Assembly (NCBI RefSeq): GCF_023100805.1
Contig: NZ_CP095855.1
Span: 6,613,001 to 6,677,000, forward strand
Source of the DNA: Chitinophaga filiformis
Lineage (GTDB): Bacteria > Bacteroidota > Bacteroidia > Chitinophagales > Chitinophagaceae
Length of the DNA stretch: 64,000 nucleotides
Direction of reading: 5' to 3'
The notes below the pieces were generated by a model that saw only the letters and a list, made by a program, of their open reading frames with translations, did no database searches and had not been told where the DNA came from. Below, piece after piece: positions 7,466 to 16,226 of this stretch (positions are counted from its first letter, which is position 1; every line of letters begins with the position of its first letter). A program made the position numbers and the translations under genes.

Positions 7466-7751
7466 AAGTATTTGGAATAATTAGCGGCTGGATAAACATA
7501 TTTGGCCTCCCCCTGGCAGGGGTATTCAGATCGGAAGATCATTGGCGGATGATGCTGCTCAGTCACATGTACCTTACAGATATGACGGTCCCGGGCATTA
7601 TTACCGTGTTCCATGCAAAAAGATATGACCAGAACATGCCTACATTCTTCTGACGTTAAAAGGGAAGAATGTAAGTATATCCTGGTCGTATTACTATGTA
7701 TTTGAAGGGCGGGCTTACATATATAAGTCACATATTCAGTTCAACTAACGA

Positions 7752-8609
7752 TCAGTTATTATACTTAGCCAGCCATCTTTCCTTTATTTCCGCACGGGCA
7801 TTGATAAACTCGATATCAGTACCTTGTGCCACGGCATCCAGCGGGAAACGTAAAGGACGGGTACCTGCCTTCATATTCACCAGCTCCAGTATACCGTCAG
7901 CAATGGTTTGCGGGTTCATTTTAAACGCCTCCATCTTGCCAAACAGCGCCGCGCCCATGGCATTAAAGTGCTCGGTTGCTACCGGGTCATATTCTTTTGC
8001 AATGGCAGCCTTATCTGCATACACGCCGGCTTTACTGCCATTGTTCATTTCTGTAGGATAAACACCCGGCTGAATGGAGACATTCTCAATACCGAATTGT
8101 TTCAGTTCATCCTGCACCCCTTCAGTAATACTTTCCACGGCAAATTTGGAAGCCAGATAGGGCACCATAAAAGGCAGGGTATGGCCACTTGCGCCCGATG
8201 TAATGTTAATGATCAGGCCACTTTTAGCCTTACGCATGGCAGGCAGTACAGCCTGGTAAGTCCTAATCACCCCATAAAAATTCACTTCAAACATCTGGCG
8301 TATCTTGTCTATGCTATATGCTTCCAGCAGCCCGAAGCCCGACACCGCGGCATTATTCACTAGCACATCTATATTTCCATATTTGGCAAGCGTCTGCTCA
8401 AAAGCACGTGTTACGGATGCATCGTCGGTCACATCAATCTCTGTCACGTCTACATTAGGCACAGCGGCCAACTCTTTGGCAACATCCGCGTTTTTACCTT
8501 TGATATCGCGCATCCCTGCTATTACAGTATGTCCTGCATTTGCTAAAGTGATAGTAGTAAGTTTACCAAAACCTGTGCTTGTTCCTGTAATGAAGATTAC
8601 TTTGCTCAT
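7752..8609 (-). CDS. Short-chain dehydrogenase/reductase (classical SDR)
   Basis: A 285-residue classical SDR with all landmarks: cofactor motif TGTSTGFG (residues 8-15), structural NNAAVSG, the catalytic Ser in INITSGASG, YLASK for Tyr/Lys, and IQPGVYPTEM after the active site. The acidic or basic residue determining NAD(H) versus NADP(H) appears to be Arg in AGMRD, which favours NADPH (inference). Substrate unknown. The gene follows a Crp/Fnr-type regulator on the same strand (116-bp gap), a common pairing in Bacteroidota in which the regulator controls the SDR. Confidence 0.9.
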   Translation of the reverse strand: MSKVIFITGTSTGFGKLTTITLANAGHTVIAGMRDIKGKNADVAKELAAVPNVDVTEIDVTDDASVTRAFEQTLAKYGNIDVLVNNAAVSGFGLLEAYSIDKIRQMFEVNFYGVIRTYQAVLPAMRKAKSGLIINITSGASGHTLPFMVPYLASKFAVESITEGVQDELKQFGIENVSIQPGVYPTEMNNGSKAGVYADKAAIAKEYDPVATEHFNAMGAALFGKMEAFKMNPQTIADGILELVNMKAGTRPLRFPLDAVAQGTDIEFINARAEIKERWLAKYNN

Positions 8610-8637
8610 CGTTTAAGATTTTATGTTATTGATGAAG

Positions 8638-8659
8638 CAAAGTTACCTCCCTGGGGAGG
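8638..8659 (-). promoter_or_regulatory. -7 element and palindromic operator before the SDR gene
   Basis: On the minus strand TAACTTTG (8645-8638) fits the TAnnTTTG element 29 bp upstream of the SDR start. Directly upstream of it lies a perfect palindrome, CCTCCC-TG-GGGAGG, at 8646-8659, in the spacer where RNA polymerase would bind. It is a candidate operator for the neighbouring Crp/Fnr-like protein; the pairing of protein and site is inference. Confidence 0.5.
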
Positions 8660-8724
8660 CCTCTTCCATTGACAAAAACACGAAAAAAAAGCAAACAAAT
8701 GTCAATGGAATTGACGGAATGATC

Positions 8725-9303
8725 TCATTTTTTCGCGGCATTCCTTCTGATACGCGTAAGTGTCTCGGGAGTAATACCCAAGTAGGAAGCGATCATATGC
8801 TGCGGTACACGGCTGGCAATAAAGGGATATCTATCCAGGAAGTCCTGGTATTTTTCTTCAGCAGATAAGGTGATACTGGCATGGATGCGGTTTTGGGATA
8901 CAATAAAGCTCTTTTGTATGATGGCATTGACCAGGTCATTCAGCTGGGGTATCTTCCGGCAGAGCTCTTCAAAATTACCCTTGGCGATCAGGATGACCTC
9001 TGAATCCTCTATGGCGTCAATATTAAAACGGGAAGGCGTCTCATTGGTAAGACTTTCACGATCGCCCGTCCAGTAGTTCTCGGGTGAGAAGTTCATAATA
9101 TGCTCCTGCCCTTTGCTGTCAATCGAGAAGGTTTTCAGCAAACCTTTGGCGACAAATGCATTATATCTCCATACATCTCCTTCCTGTTGCAGGAACTGGC
9201 GTTTGCGGAGTTTCTTCAAAATACTTACAGAACGGATCATCTCCACTTCTTCCTCAGAAAGCGTGATCTTGTCCCTGAGGTATTGTATAAATACGTCGAA
9301 CAT
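8725..9303 (-). CDS. Crp/Fnr-family transcriptional regulator
   Basis: A 192-residue regulator with a cNMP-binding-like beta-roll (about residues 20-120; FLQQEGDVWRYNAFVAKGLLKTF) and a C-terminal winged helix (about 150-190; QHMIASYLGITPETLTRIRR recognition helix). The Cys cluster of Fnr and the full cAMP-binding signature are absent, as is usual for the Bacteroidota Crp/Fnr subgroup in which the ligand is unknown. It is followed by the SDR gene and probably controls it and itself. Confidence 0.9.
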   Translation of the reverse strand: MFDVFIQYLRDKITLSEEEVEMIRSVSILKKLRKRQFLQQEGDVWRYNAFVAKGLLKTFSIDSKGQEHIMNFSPENYWTGDRESLTNETPSRFNIDAIEDSEVILIAKGNFEELCRKIPQLNDLVNAIIQKSFIVSQNRIHASITLSAEEKYQDFLDRYPFIASRVPQHMIASYLGITPETLTRIRRNAAKK

Positions 9304-9458
9304 TTATTGCTGTAGATTATCAGCAAAGATAACATTTTCGACTGCGTTCCTGACTATTTCTATTCGCAGACAGCAATGATCCACAGGAGTCACAGGAAAC
9401 ACAACTTAATGCGGTTTCCGCAGCTCCTGTGGATGAAGGTGCACAGTCCCGGACAGAC

Positions 9459-10355
9459 CTATCCACCGATGGCCATCCTTATCTGCTTTATAGTTTCTTC
9501 CGGCTGCTCTTCAGGCACATAATGTCCGCAATCTTTTATCACCACTACCTTTGGCGTTGTGACAGCCTTTAGTGCGTTACCGATCTGTTCTCCCAGTGCA
9601 TATTGGCCGCCGATGGCCAGCACGGGTATCGACAACCGGTGCTGGATTTCCCTGTTGTGCTGTGCACTCAGGTTAAAAGCCCTGTAGTACTCAAAACCAC
9701 GACCCAGCCTTTCCTTTCCCCTATAAGCCTGTACATATACATCCCTGTCTTCCTCGTTAATGGCAGATGCAATGAATGACTTGTTCGAGAAGTACCAGTT
9801 AAGATATCCTTTTTCCCTGCCCACCACCAGCAACTCCGGTATATCGGCTACTGCATGAAAGTAGAATTGCCATATCTTCTTTGCATTATCCGGCTTAAAC
9901 ACCTCGTCAGACATCAACCCCGGAACAGCAGCATCTATAACTGTCAGGGTATGCAACTGTTCTTCGTGCTGCAATGCAAATGCAACGGCTACCCAGCTGC
10001 CCACATCATGAGATACCAGGTGTACCTTCCCTGCTTTCAGTGTAGTGATGAATTTACTGATGATATCTGCCACTGTCCTGGTATCATAACTTTCTGCAGC
10101 GCTGCTGTTTCCCAGACCGGGAAGGTCTACCGCAATCACCCTGTTATTTTTTGCCAGCTCCGGCATAACCTTACGCCATACATAAGATGTTTGCGGCCAG
10201 CCATGTAACAGGAGTATCACATCCCCCTGCCCTTGCTCATAATAACAAAGCTTTGTACTTTCGATCTGTATGAATTTTGCATCCGGCATTTGTGCTTGCA
10301 TGTTCTTAGTGAATAGAAAAATAAACAGTGATAATAATATTGTTCTTTGTCTCAT
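9459..10355 (-). CDS. Exported alpha/beta hydrolase, epoxide-hydrolase type
   Basis: A 298-residue alpha/beta hydrolase with an N-terminal signal peptide (start ATG 10355; hydrophobic LLSLFIFLF, cleavage after MQAQ). The oxyanion region is LLLHGWPQTSYVW, the HGxP motif of epoxide hydrolases, and the nucleophile elbow is SHDVGSW with Asp in place of Ser, as in epoxide hydrolases and haloalkane dehalogenases. The catalytic His lies in DCGHYVPEEQPEE. Likely reaction: hydrolysis of an epoxide or related electrophile outside the cytoplasm; substrate unknown. It is divergent from a GlxA-type regulator with a 91-bp shared regulatory region, which suggests control by that protein. The frame is open to 10433, but the shorter start gives a proper signal peptide. 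Confidence 0.88.
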   Translation of the reverse strand: MRQRTILLSLFIFLFTKNMQAQMPDAKFIQIESTKLCYYEQGQGDVILLLHGWPQTSYVWRKVMPELAKNNRVIAVDLPGLGNSSAAESYDTRTVADIISKFITTLKAGKVHLVSHDVGSWVAVAFALQHEEQLHTLTVIDAAVPGLMSDEVFKPDNAKKIWQFYFHAVADIPELLVVGREKGYLNWYFSNKSFIASAINEEDRDVYVQAYRGKERLGRGFEYYRAFNLSAQHNREIQHRLSIPVLAIGGQYALGEQIGNALKAVTTPKVVVIKDCGHYVPEEQPEETIKQIRMAIGG

Positions 10356-10404
10356 GAAAACAAAATTAGTCTCACGACATTTTGCACAGGAAGACAAAAA
10401 ACAG

Positions 10405-10429
10405 GTAATTCCTGCCAATGAGGAATTAC
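10405..10429. promoter_or_regulatory. Inverted repeat in the divergent hydrolase/regulator promoter
   Basis: GTAATTCCT (10405-10413) and AGGAATTAC (10421-10429) form a perfect 9-bp inverted repeat with a 7-bp spacer, 18 bp before the regulator ATG. On the minus strand TAATTTTG (10371-10364) is a candidate -7 element for the hydrolase. The repeat is well placed to serve as an operator for both genes. Confidence 0.5.
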
Positions 10430-10446
10430 TCATGCTATCTTAAACT

Positions 10447-11433
10447 ATGTCAAAGGAAGAGAAACACATCGTCATACTGGTGCCGTCCAATTCCGCATTA
10501 ATGGATATGGCCGGACCACTGGAAGTATTTAACAGGGCCGCCTTACTGGCCCAACGCGGGGAAAGGGACACGCGTTACATCGTACATACGGTATCGGGCG
10601 AGCAATCCCGCCAGATCATCACTTCTTCTTTTCTACCTATTCTTTGCGAATCCACTTTTGAAGAAATTGATTACCCGATCGATACGCTCATTCTTTCCGG
10701 TATCCCGGCAGATGAACACCAGCCACTGGACAAACACCTGATCCCCTGGATAGCCAGGCAGGCGGAACAGGTACACAGGATCTGCTCTGTATGTTCCGGC
10801 ACTTTCATGCTGGCACAGGCGGGCGTGCTGAACGGGAAACGCGCCACTACACACTGGCGGCTTTGCCAGCAACTGGCAGACAGGTTCCCGGAAGTGAAAG
10901 TGGAGAGCACCCCTGTTTTTGTAAAGGATGGTCACGTCTATACATCTGCCGGCGTAACCACCGGTATGGACATGGCACTGGCACTGGTAGAAGAAGATAT
11001 GGGCAGATCTTTTGCACTGGATATTGCCCGGCAGATGGTACTTTTCCTCAAACGTCCCGGCAACCAGTCGCAATACAGTACCATGCTTGAAGCACAGGAA
11101 ACAGACTATGAACCTGTGAAGGCGGCGTTGGCCTGGTTGCACAGGCACCTGCATGAGGAGATCACGGTAGAACGATTGGCACAGCAGGCAGCCATGAGCC
11201 CCCGCAATTTTGCCCGGGTATTTGTACAGGAACTAAAGATCACACCTGCCAGGTACGTAGAAAAACTGCGGCTGGAACAGGCCTGCAGGAGCCTCACGGA
11301 AAAGAAACTGACACAGAATGAAATAGCCACGCAAACAGGATTCGGTAATGCAGAGAATATGCGAAAAGTATTTCTGAGAACGATGGATGTTACACCATCA
11401 CAATACCGGAAAAGATTCAGAAGCTCATTTTAA
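10447..11433 (+). CDS. GlxA-type AraC regulator with DJ-1/PfpI domain
   Basis: A 328-residue two-domain regulator. Residues 1-190 are a DJ-1/PfpI (class I amidotransferase-like) sensory domain (HIVILVPSNSALMDMAGPLEVF; nucleophile-elbow-like CSVCSGTFMLAQAG; ATTHWRLCQQLADRFP). Residues 215-320 are an AraC/XylS double helix-turn-helix (ITVERLAQQAAMSPRNFARVF and NEIATQTGFGNAENMRKVF). Family members activate catabolic or stress genes in response to small molecules. It is divergent from the epoxide-hydrolase-like gene and is its probable regulator (inference from position). The plus-strand start is unambiguous at ATG 10447. Confidence 0.92.
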   Translation: MSKEEKHIVILVPSNSALMDMAGPLEVFNRAALLAQRGERDTRYIVHTVSGEQSRQIITSSFLPILCESTFEEIDYPIDTLILSGIPADEHQPLDKHLIPWIARQAEQVHRICSVCSGTFMLAQAGVLNGKRATTHWRLCQQLADRFPEVKVESTPVFVKDGHVYTSAGVTTGMDMALALVEEDMGRSFALDIARQMVLFLKRPGNQSQYSTMLEAQETDYEPVKAALAWLHRHLHEEITVERLAQQAAMSPRNFARVFVQELKITPARYVEKLRLEQACRSLTEKKLTQNEIATQTGFGNAENMRKVFLRTMDVTPSQYRKRFRSSF

Positions 11434-11684
11434 GGTCCGGTTCACATTCCTGCCCAGCCAAACGCTGGTAATATTGCTACAGATGACGATACCATGGTTT
11501 CATGTCCCTGCGTCCCATTATTCAGTAACATGGTCAGACGTACATATCATCTGCTCATTTTACAGCCTGATTGACAGCCGGCGATCTTTCTGACAGATTA
11601 CATCCACCTGCTCCTGCCAGTCTGTCCAGATTCACTTGAGGTAAGGTATTTGATGCATCTAAAAAAATCGATACAATTTTAATT

Positions 11685-12611
11685 ATGGATGCATACTCTC
11701 AAGTGATAATTGACGCTGTGGACAAAGCTAGTCCGGCAGTTGTCAAAATAGAAAGACTTAACGCCAGCGGTAACCAGGAAACCGTGTCCGGGACAGGTTC
11801 GGGGTTCCTGTTCTCTTCCGACGGCTACCTGTTCACCAACAGTCATGTTGTAAACGGGGCCGACAGCCTGAAAGTAATGTTGCAGGACGGTCGTATATAC
11901 CCCGCCAGCCTGGCTGGCCAGGACCCCGCTACAGACCTGGCGCTGTTGAAAATCGATGCCCGGGAATTCAGTGCCGTGAAACTGGGCGATTCCGACGAGC
12001 TCAGGATCGGCCAGATGGTCATTGCCATCGGTAATCCCCTCGGATTCCAGCATACCGTTACCGCGGGCGTGATCAGTGCTTTGGGCAGATCATTACAGGG
12101 ACAGGACGGTATGATGATGGATGCTATGATACAGACAGATGCTGCGCTGAATCCCGGCAATTCCGGTGGTCCGCTCATTAACAGCGACGGGGAGGTCATT
12201 GGCGTCAATACAGCAGTCATTCGCGGAGCACAGGGTCTTTGTTTCGCTATCAGCATTAATACCGCCAAGGCGATCGCCAACCAGCTGATCCTCTATGGTA
12301 AAGTCAAAAGGGCCTATATCGGTGTTGCCATGCAGCAGATCGATCTCGTACCCAGGCTGCGTACCATTCACCAGCTAAAGAACAAACAGGCTTTATTTAT
12401 TTCCAAAGTAGAACGCAACAGTCCTGCGGCTAAAGCCGGTATACTCAATGGAGACATCATCTACCAGTTCAATGATCAGCCGGTAGAAACCACCGATCAG
12501 TTCTTTAAAATGATGACGGCGGATAAAATAGGTCAGTTCCAATATATCAATGTGATACGGAACAATGAAAAGCATGAACTGCGCATCACACCAATAGAAA
12601 GAGGAGATTGA
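11685..12611 (+). CDS. HtrA/DegP-like serine protease with PDZ domain
   Basis: A 308-residue trypsin-fold protease followed by one PDZ domain. Catalytic triad: His54 (TNSHVV), Asp84 (TDLALL) and Ser160 (NPGNSGGPL), all in standard HtrA context. The PDZ occupies about residues 205-300 (ALFISKVERNSPAAKAGILNGDIIYQFND). Unusually, no signal peptide or membrane segment precedes the protease domain, whereas DegP-family proteins act in the periplasm; it may therefore be cytoplasmic or the true start may differ. The ATG at 11685 begins 12 residues before the typical domain edge, and the upstream frame shows no leader. Role: protein quality control (family knowledge). Confidence 0.9.
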   Translation: MDAYSQVIIDAVDKASPAVVKIERLNASGNQETVSGTGSGFLFSSDGYLFTNSHVVNGADSLKVMLQDGRIYPASLAGQDPATDLALLKIDAREFSAVKLGDSDELRIGQMVIAIGNPLGFQHTVTAGVISALGRSLQGQDGMMMDAMIQTDAALNPGNSGGPLINSDGEVIGVNTAVIRGAQGLCFAISINTAKAIANQLILYGKVKRAYIGVAMQQIDLVPRLRTIHQLKNKQALFISKVERNSPAAKAGILNGDIIYQFNDQPVETTDQFFKMMTADKIGQFQYINVIRNNEKHELRITPIERGD

Positions 12612-12761
12612 GTGCAGTAACATCCGCCATCATTACTATGTAAATTAATAGCGCCTGCTACCAGCTGAAGGCTTTCATTCCCGGGGAAACATCTGTAAAT
12701 TAGACAGTATAAGATTCCACGGCTCACCTGCCTTCAGTTATTCACGTTATACTATTTACAT

Positions 12762-14288
12762 ATGGGCAAGAAATTGCTGTTATTCACCATTAGCCTGCTG
12801 GCCTTCTGCCAGCTAACCAGGCTCTCTGCACAGACAGCAGGCATTTTCGACGGACAAACAGATGTGGGGAAGGTAAAACACGCCGGCAGCACCCGGTACG
12901 ACCCGAAGACGCAGCAATACACCATCAGCGGCGCAGGTAAGAATATGTGGTTTGGCAGTGATGAGTTTCACTTTGCCTGGAAAAAGATGAAAGGAGATTT
13001 TATTCTCCGTACCAATGCCCGTTTCATCGGCAAGGGAAAAGAAGCACACCGCAAATGGGGCCTGATGATACGCAGCTCGCTGGATACCAGTGCCACCCAC
13101 GTGAATGGCGTTGTACATGGTGATGGTTTAACCTCCCTCCAGTTCAGGCGCACTACCGGGGGAAATACAGAAGAAATAAAATCATCGCTCACTGCTGCCG
13201 ACGTTGTGCAACTGGAGCGGAAGGGAAATACATTCACCTTATCCGTGGCCAGAAACGGACAAACATTCATCAGCGAAAAACTGGATCAGCTTTCACTGGG
13301 CGATGAAGTATATGCAGGGTTGTTCGTCTGCTCGCACAATGCTGATGTTGTTGAGAAAGCGGTGTTCAGTAATGTACGCATCACGGTACCTGCACCAGAC
13401 ACACTGGTGCCCTACCGCCAGTATATAGGCAGCCTGCTCGAAATACTGGACATCAACACGCAAAACAGCACTATTGTGTACCAGGTTCCCGGTTCCATAC
13501 AGGCGCCTAACTGGAACAAAGATGGCAGATCGCTGATCTATAATGCTGACGGATTGCTGTACCAGTTTGACCTGGAAAAGAAAACGCCTTCCCTGATCCA
13601 CACCGGAGAAGCGAAGAAGAACAATAATGATCATGTATTATCCTTTGACGGAAAGATGCTTGCCATCAGCAGTGGTGACGGGGAAAAAGGCGCTTCAATA
13701 GGTTATGTAGTGCCGCGTACGGGAGGCGATCCTACACGGATCAACAAAACAGGTCCCTCTTATATGCATGGCTGGTCGCCGGATGGAAAGTACCTGGTGT
13801 TTACCGGACAGCGCAACGGAGAGTTTGATATTTACCGTGTGCCCGCTGCCGGTGGAGAGGAAGTCAGGCTGACCACCGCCACTGGATTGGATGACGGTCC
13901 GGAGTACACGCCGGATGGGCAGTACATTTACTTCAACTCCGCGCGTAACGGATTAATGCAGCTGTGGCGGATGAAAGCCGACGGTTCTGAACAGACGCAG
14001 ATCACGGATGATGGTTTCAATAACTGGTTCCCGCATATTTCCCCGGATGGTAAATGGATCGTATTCCTTTCCTTCCTGAAAGAAGAAGTAGCACCCTCAG
14101 ATCATCCGTTCTATAAACATGTTTATTTACGGTTGATGCCTGCAACTGGCGGTCCCGCAAAAGTGATTGCCTACCTGTACGGCGGGCAGGGAACGATCAA
14201 TACGCCTTCCTGGTCGCCCGATAGTAAGCGCATTGCATTTATCAGCAATACCAGTTTGCTGTTTCCTGTATTTCCTTCGGGAAAATGA
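12762..14288 (+). CDS. Exported TolB-like beta-propeller protein
   Basis: A 508-residue exported protein: signal peptide (residues 1-24, RLSAQ), then a lectin-like beta-sandwich of the DUF1349 type (about 30-210; FHFAWKKMKGDFILRTNARF and KWGLMIRSS), then a WD40-like TolB/PD40 propeller with repeated blades of the form PNWNKDGRSLIYNA, HGWSPDGKYLVFTG, PEYTPDGQYIYFNS, PHISPDGKWIVFLS and PSWSPDSKRIAFIS. Such propellers bind ligands or partner proteins; no catalytic motif is evident. It ends 3 bp before the convergent GH15 gene stop, so the two transcripts overlap or share a terminus. Confidence 0.88.
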   Translation: MGKKLLLFTISLLAFCQLTRLSAQTAGIFDGQTDVGKVKHAGSTRYDPKTQQYTISGAGKNMWFGSDEFHFAWKKMKGDFILRTNARFIGKGKEAHRKWGLMIRSSLDTSATHVNGVVHGDGLTSLQFRRTTGGNTEEIKSSLTAADVVQLERKGNTFTLSVARNGQTFISEKLDQLSLGDEVYAGLFVCSHNADVVEKAVFSNVRITVPAPDTLVPYRQYIGSLLEILDINTQNSTIVYQVPGSIQAPNWNKDGRSLIYNADGLLYQFDLEKKTPSLIHTGEAKKNNNDHVLSFDGKMLAISSGDGEKGASIGYVVPRTGGDPTRINKTGPSYMHGWSPDGKYLVFTGQRNGEFDIYRVPAAGGEEVRLTTATGLDDGPEYTPDGQYIYFNSARNGLMQLWRMKADGSEQTQITDDGFNNWFPHISPDGKWIVFLSFLKEEVAPSDHPFYKHVYLRLMPATGGPAKVIAYLYGGQGTINTPSWSPDSKRIAFISNTSLLFPVFPSGK

Positions 14289-14291
14289 CCT

Positions 14292-16124
14292 TTACACACG
14301 ACTCATCTGCTTGTTGAGCTCAACGGCAGCACTAATCAAAGCAAGGTGCGTGAATGCCTGGGGAAAGTTCCCCAGGTGCTCGCCCTTTTTTCCCAGCTCT
14401 TCACTAAAAAGCCCCAGGTGATTGGCATAACCGATCATCTTTTCAAAACTCTCTATTGCCAGATCCAGTTCACCGCATTTGGCAAGGGCCTCTATATACC
14501 AGAATGAGCACATATTGAAAGTCCCCTCCTCCCCATCCAGTCCGTCAATCTTTTCCAGGTGGTTCCGGTAACGGTAAATGAGTACATCCAGGCGCAGTTC
14601 CCTGTCTATCACTTTCATGGTGGAAAGCCATCTCGGTTCCAGGGGAGTGATGAAGTGGGTCAACGGCATCAGCAAAGCGGCGGCATCTACTGTTTTGGCG
14701 CCTTTGTACTGTACCCATGCCTGTAGTTCCTCATTCCAGAAATTATGGTAAATGTCGTTATAGATCTCGTCACGAACGGTCTGCCATTCCGTTTCGGGAT
14801 AGGGAAATGAGCGATGCTGCGCAATTTTAATGGCCCTGTCCATGGCCACCCAGCACATTAAACGGGAATGCAGGAATTCCCGTTTCTCGTTCCTGATTTC
14901 CCAGATGCCATGATCAGGCGTTTTCCAGTCACTGATGACACACTCCACCTGTTTCCTGATCAATGCCCAGAATTCGAAGGTAATGGGCTCGTAAGATTTA
15001 TTGTAGATGTAAACTGTATCGATCAACTCTCCATAGATATCCGTCTGACGCTGCCCCGCCGCAGCATTCCCGATGCGGACAGGTTTGGAGCCCTTATATC
15101 CGTCCAGGTGCTTCAGCACCTGTTCACTCCCTGCTTTACCACCATCAATATTGTACAGCAGTTGCAGTTTGTTCTCTGTGCAGAGGTTAAATATCCAGTT
15201 CATGAAGGCAGTGGCTTCGTCGTAAAAGCCCAGTTTCAGGAAAGCATACATGGTAAAGGCGGCATCCCTGATCCAGGTGAAACGGTAGTCCCAGTTACGG
15301 TTGCCCCCCAACGTTTCGGGAATACCGAAAGTAGGCGCCGCCACTACGGAACCGAACTTCATGGAGGTCAGTAATTTCAATGTGATGGCCGAGCGTTGTA
15401 TCAACTCCCCATAATGTCCCCTGTAAGTCGATTTCCCTACCCATTCCCGCCATTTCGTGATGGTTTCGTGGTAGATATCCGTATAATACCCAATGCCGGC
15501 TAAAGGCTCCTTATTATCTTTTTTAACTGCCTGCAACACGATATGCGCTACTTCCGATTCCCGGAGCGTAAATTCTGCATATCCATTCTTGTGTTTCAGC
15601 CGCAGGGGCACATCTGCTATCAGGCGGAGCTGCACATTCCCATCGTTGACAGGGGTAAAAATGATCTCGTTCTTTTTCTTTCCCAATACTGCTTCATGTC
15701 TGGCGGCTGCATAATCAAAACGGGGCACACAATTCACCTTGAAAGTGATATCTCCCCGGATGGTTTTGATCTTTCGGACGATCGTACAATCTGTCTCCTT
15801 TTTCACGTCAGCAATGGGCATATAATCCGTCAGCTCAGCAATACCCTGGTCGGAGAAATAGCGGGTAAGCAGGATGGCAGTACCGGGGATGTACAGTTGT
15901 TTGGAGGTATAATCCTTCAGCTCCGGCTCAACAGAAAAATAACCACCTTTGGTAGCATCCAGCAGGGCGGCAAAGATGGTAGGAGAATCGAACCGGGGAA
16001 AACACATGAAGTCAATCGACCCTGTCAGGGAAACCAGGGCGACTGTCTCCAGGTTGCCGATAATACCATAATTTTCAATGCGTTGATATGGTCTTTCCTG
16101 ATGCTTCATACTGGTATTTATCAT
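14292..16124 (-). CDS. GH15-family glycoside hydrolase (glucoamylase/trehalase-like)
   Basis: A 610-residue cytoplasmic protein. An N-terminal beta-sandwich (IENYGIIGNLETVALVSLTGSIDFMCFPRFDSPTIF in separate strands) is followed by an (alpha/alpha)6 catalytic barrel from about residue 230. Typical GH15 landmarks are GGNRNWDYRFTWIRDAAFT, the general-acid segment PDHGIWEIR and the base segment GEEGTFNMCSFW. No signal peptide is present. Members of this subfamily act on trehalose or maltodextrins by inverting hydrolysis; which applies here cannot be told from sequence. Two ATGs (16124 and 16109) are possible. The gene diverges from the 16227 gene across a 102-bp spacer. Confidence 0.92.
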   Translation of the reverse strand: MINTSMKHQERPYQRIENYGIIGNLETVALVSLTGSIDFMCFPRFDSPTIFAALLDATKGGYFSVEPELKDYTSKQLYIPGTAILLTRYFSDQGIAELTDYMPIADVKKETDCTIVRKIKTIRGDITFKVNCVPRFDYAAARHEAVLGKKKNEIIFTPVNDGNVQLRLIADVPLRLKHKNGYAEFTLRESEVAHIVLQAVKKDNKEPLAGIGYYTDIYHETITKWREWVGKSTYRGHYGELIQRSAITLKLLTSMKFGSVVAAPTFGIPETLGGNRNWDYRFTWIRDAAFTMYAFLKLGFYDEATAFMNWIFNLCTENKLQLLYNIDGGKAGSEQVLKHLDGYKGSKPVRIGNAAAGQRQTDIYGELIDTVYIYNKSYEPITFEFWALIRKQVECVISDWKTPDHGIWEIRNEKREFLHSRLMCWVAMDRAIKIAQHRSFPYPETEWQTVRDEIYNDIYHNFWNEELQAWVQYKGAKTVDAAALLMPLTHFITPLEPRWLSTMKVIDRELRLDVLIYRYRNHLEKIDGLDGEEGTFNMCSFWYIEALAKCGELDLAIESFEKMIGYANHLGLFSEELGKKGEHLGNFPQAFTHLALISAAVELNKQMSRV

Positions 16125-16226
16125 GAACCATGCCTAAAGCATCCCGTTTCCGTTACCGCCAGGTGGCGCACAGGGAATTCCGTTACCATCCAGCTTCCGC
16201 AGCTCCTGTTCCCTTATCTTTACAGT

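Noticed and set aside
7456..7653. 65-residue open frame in the gap before the MerC gene
   Set aside because: No motif, and it overlaps the promoter of the MerC gene on the other strand; codon use is unlike a real gene.
6946..7731. 261-residue version of the MerC-domain protein
   Set aside because: The first 120 codons do not resemble MerC, and the ATG at 7371 has a better ribosome-binding sequence and a promoter upstream.
15543..16226. N-terminal extension of the 16227 gene
   Set aside because: It lies antisense to the well-supported GH15 gene, lacks family resemblance, and the ATG at 16227 has a proper promoter-like context.
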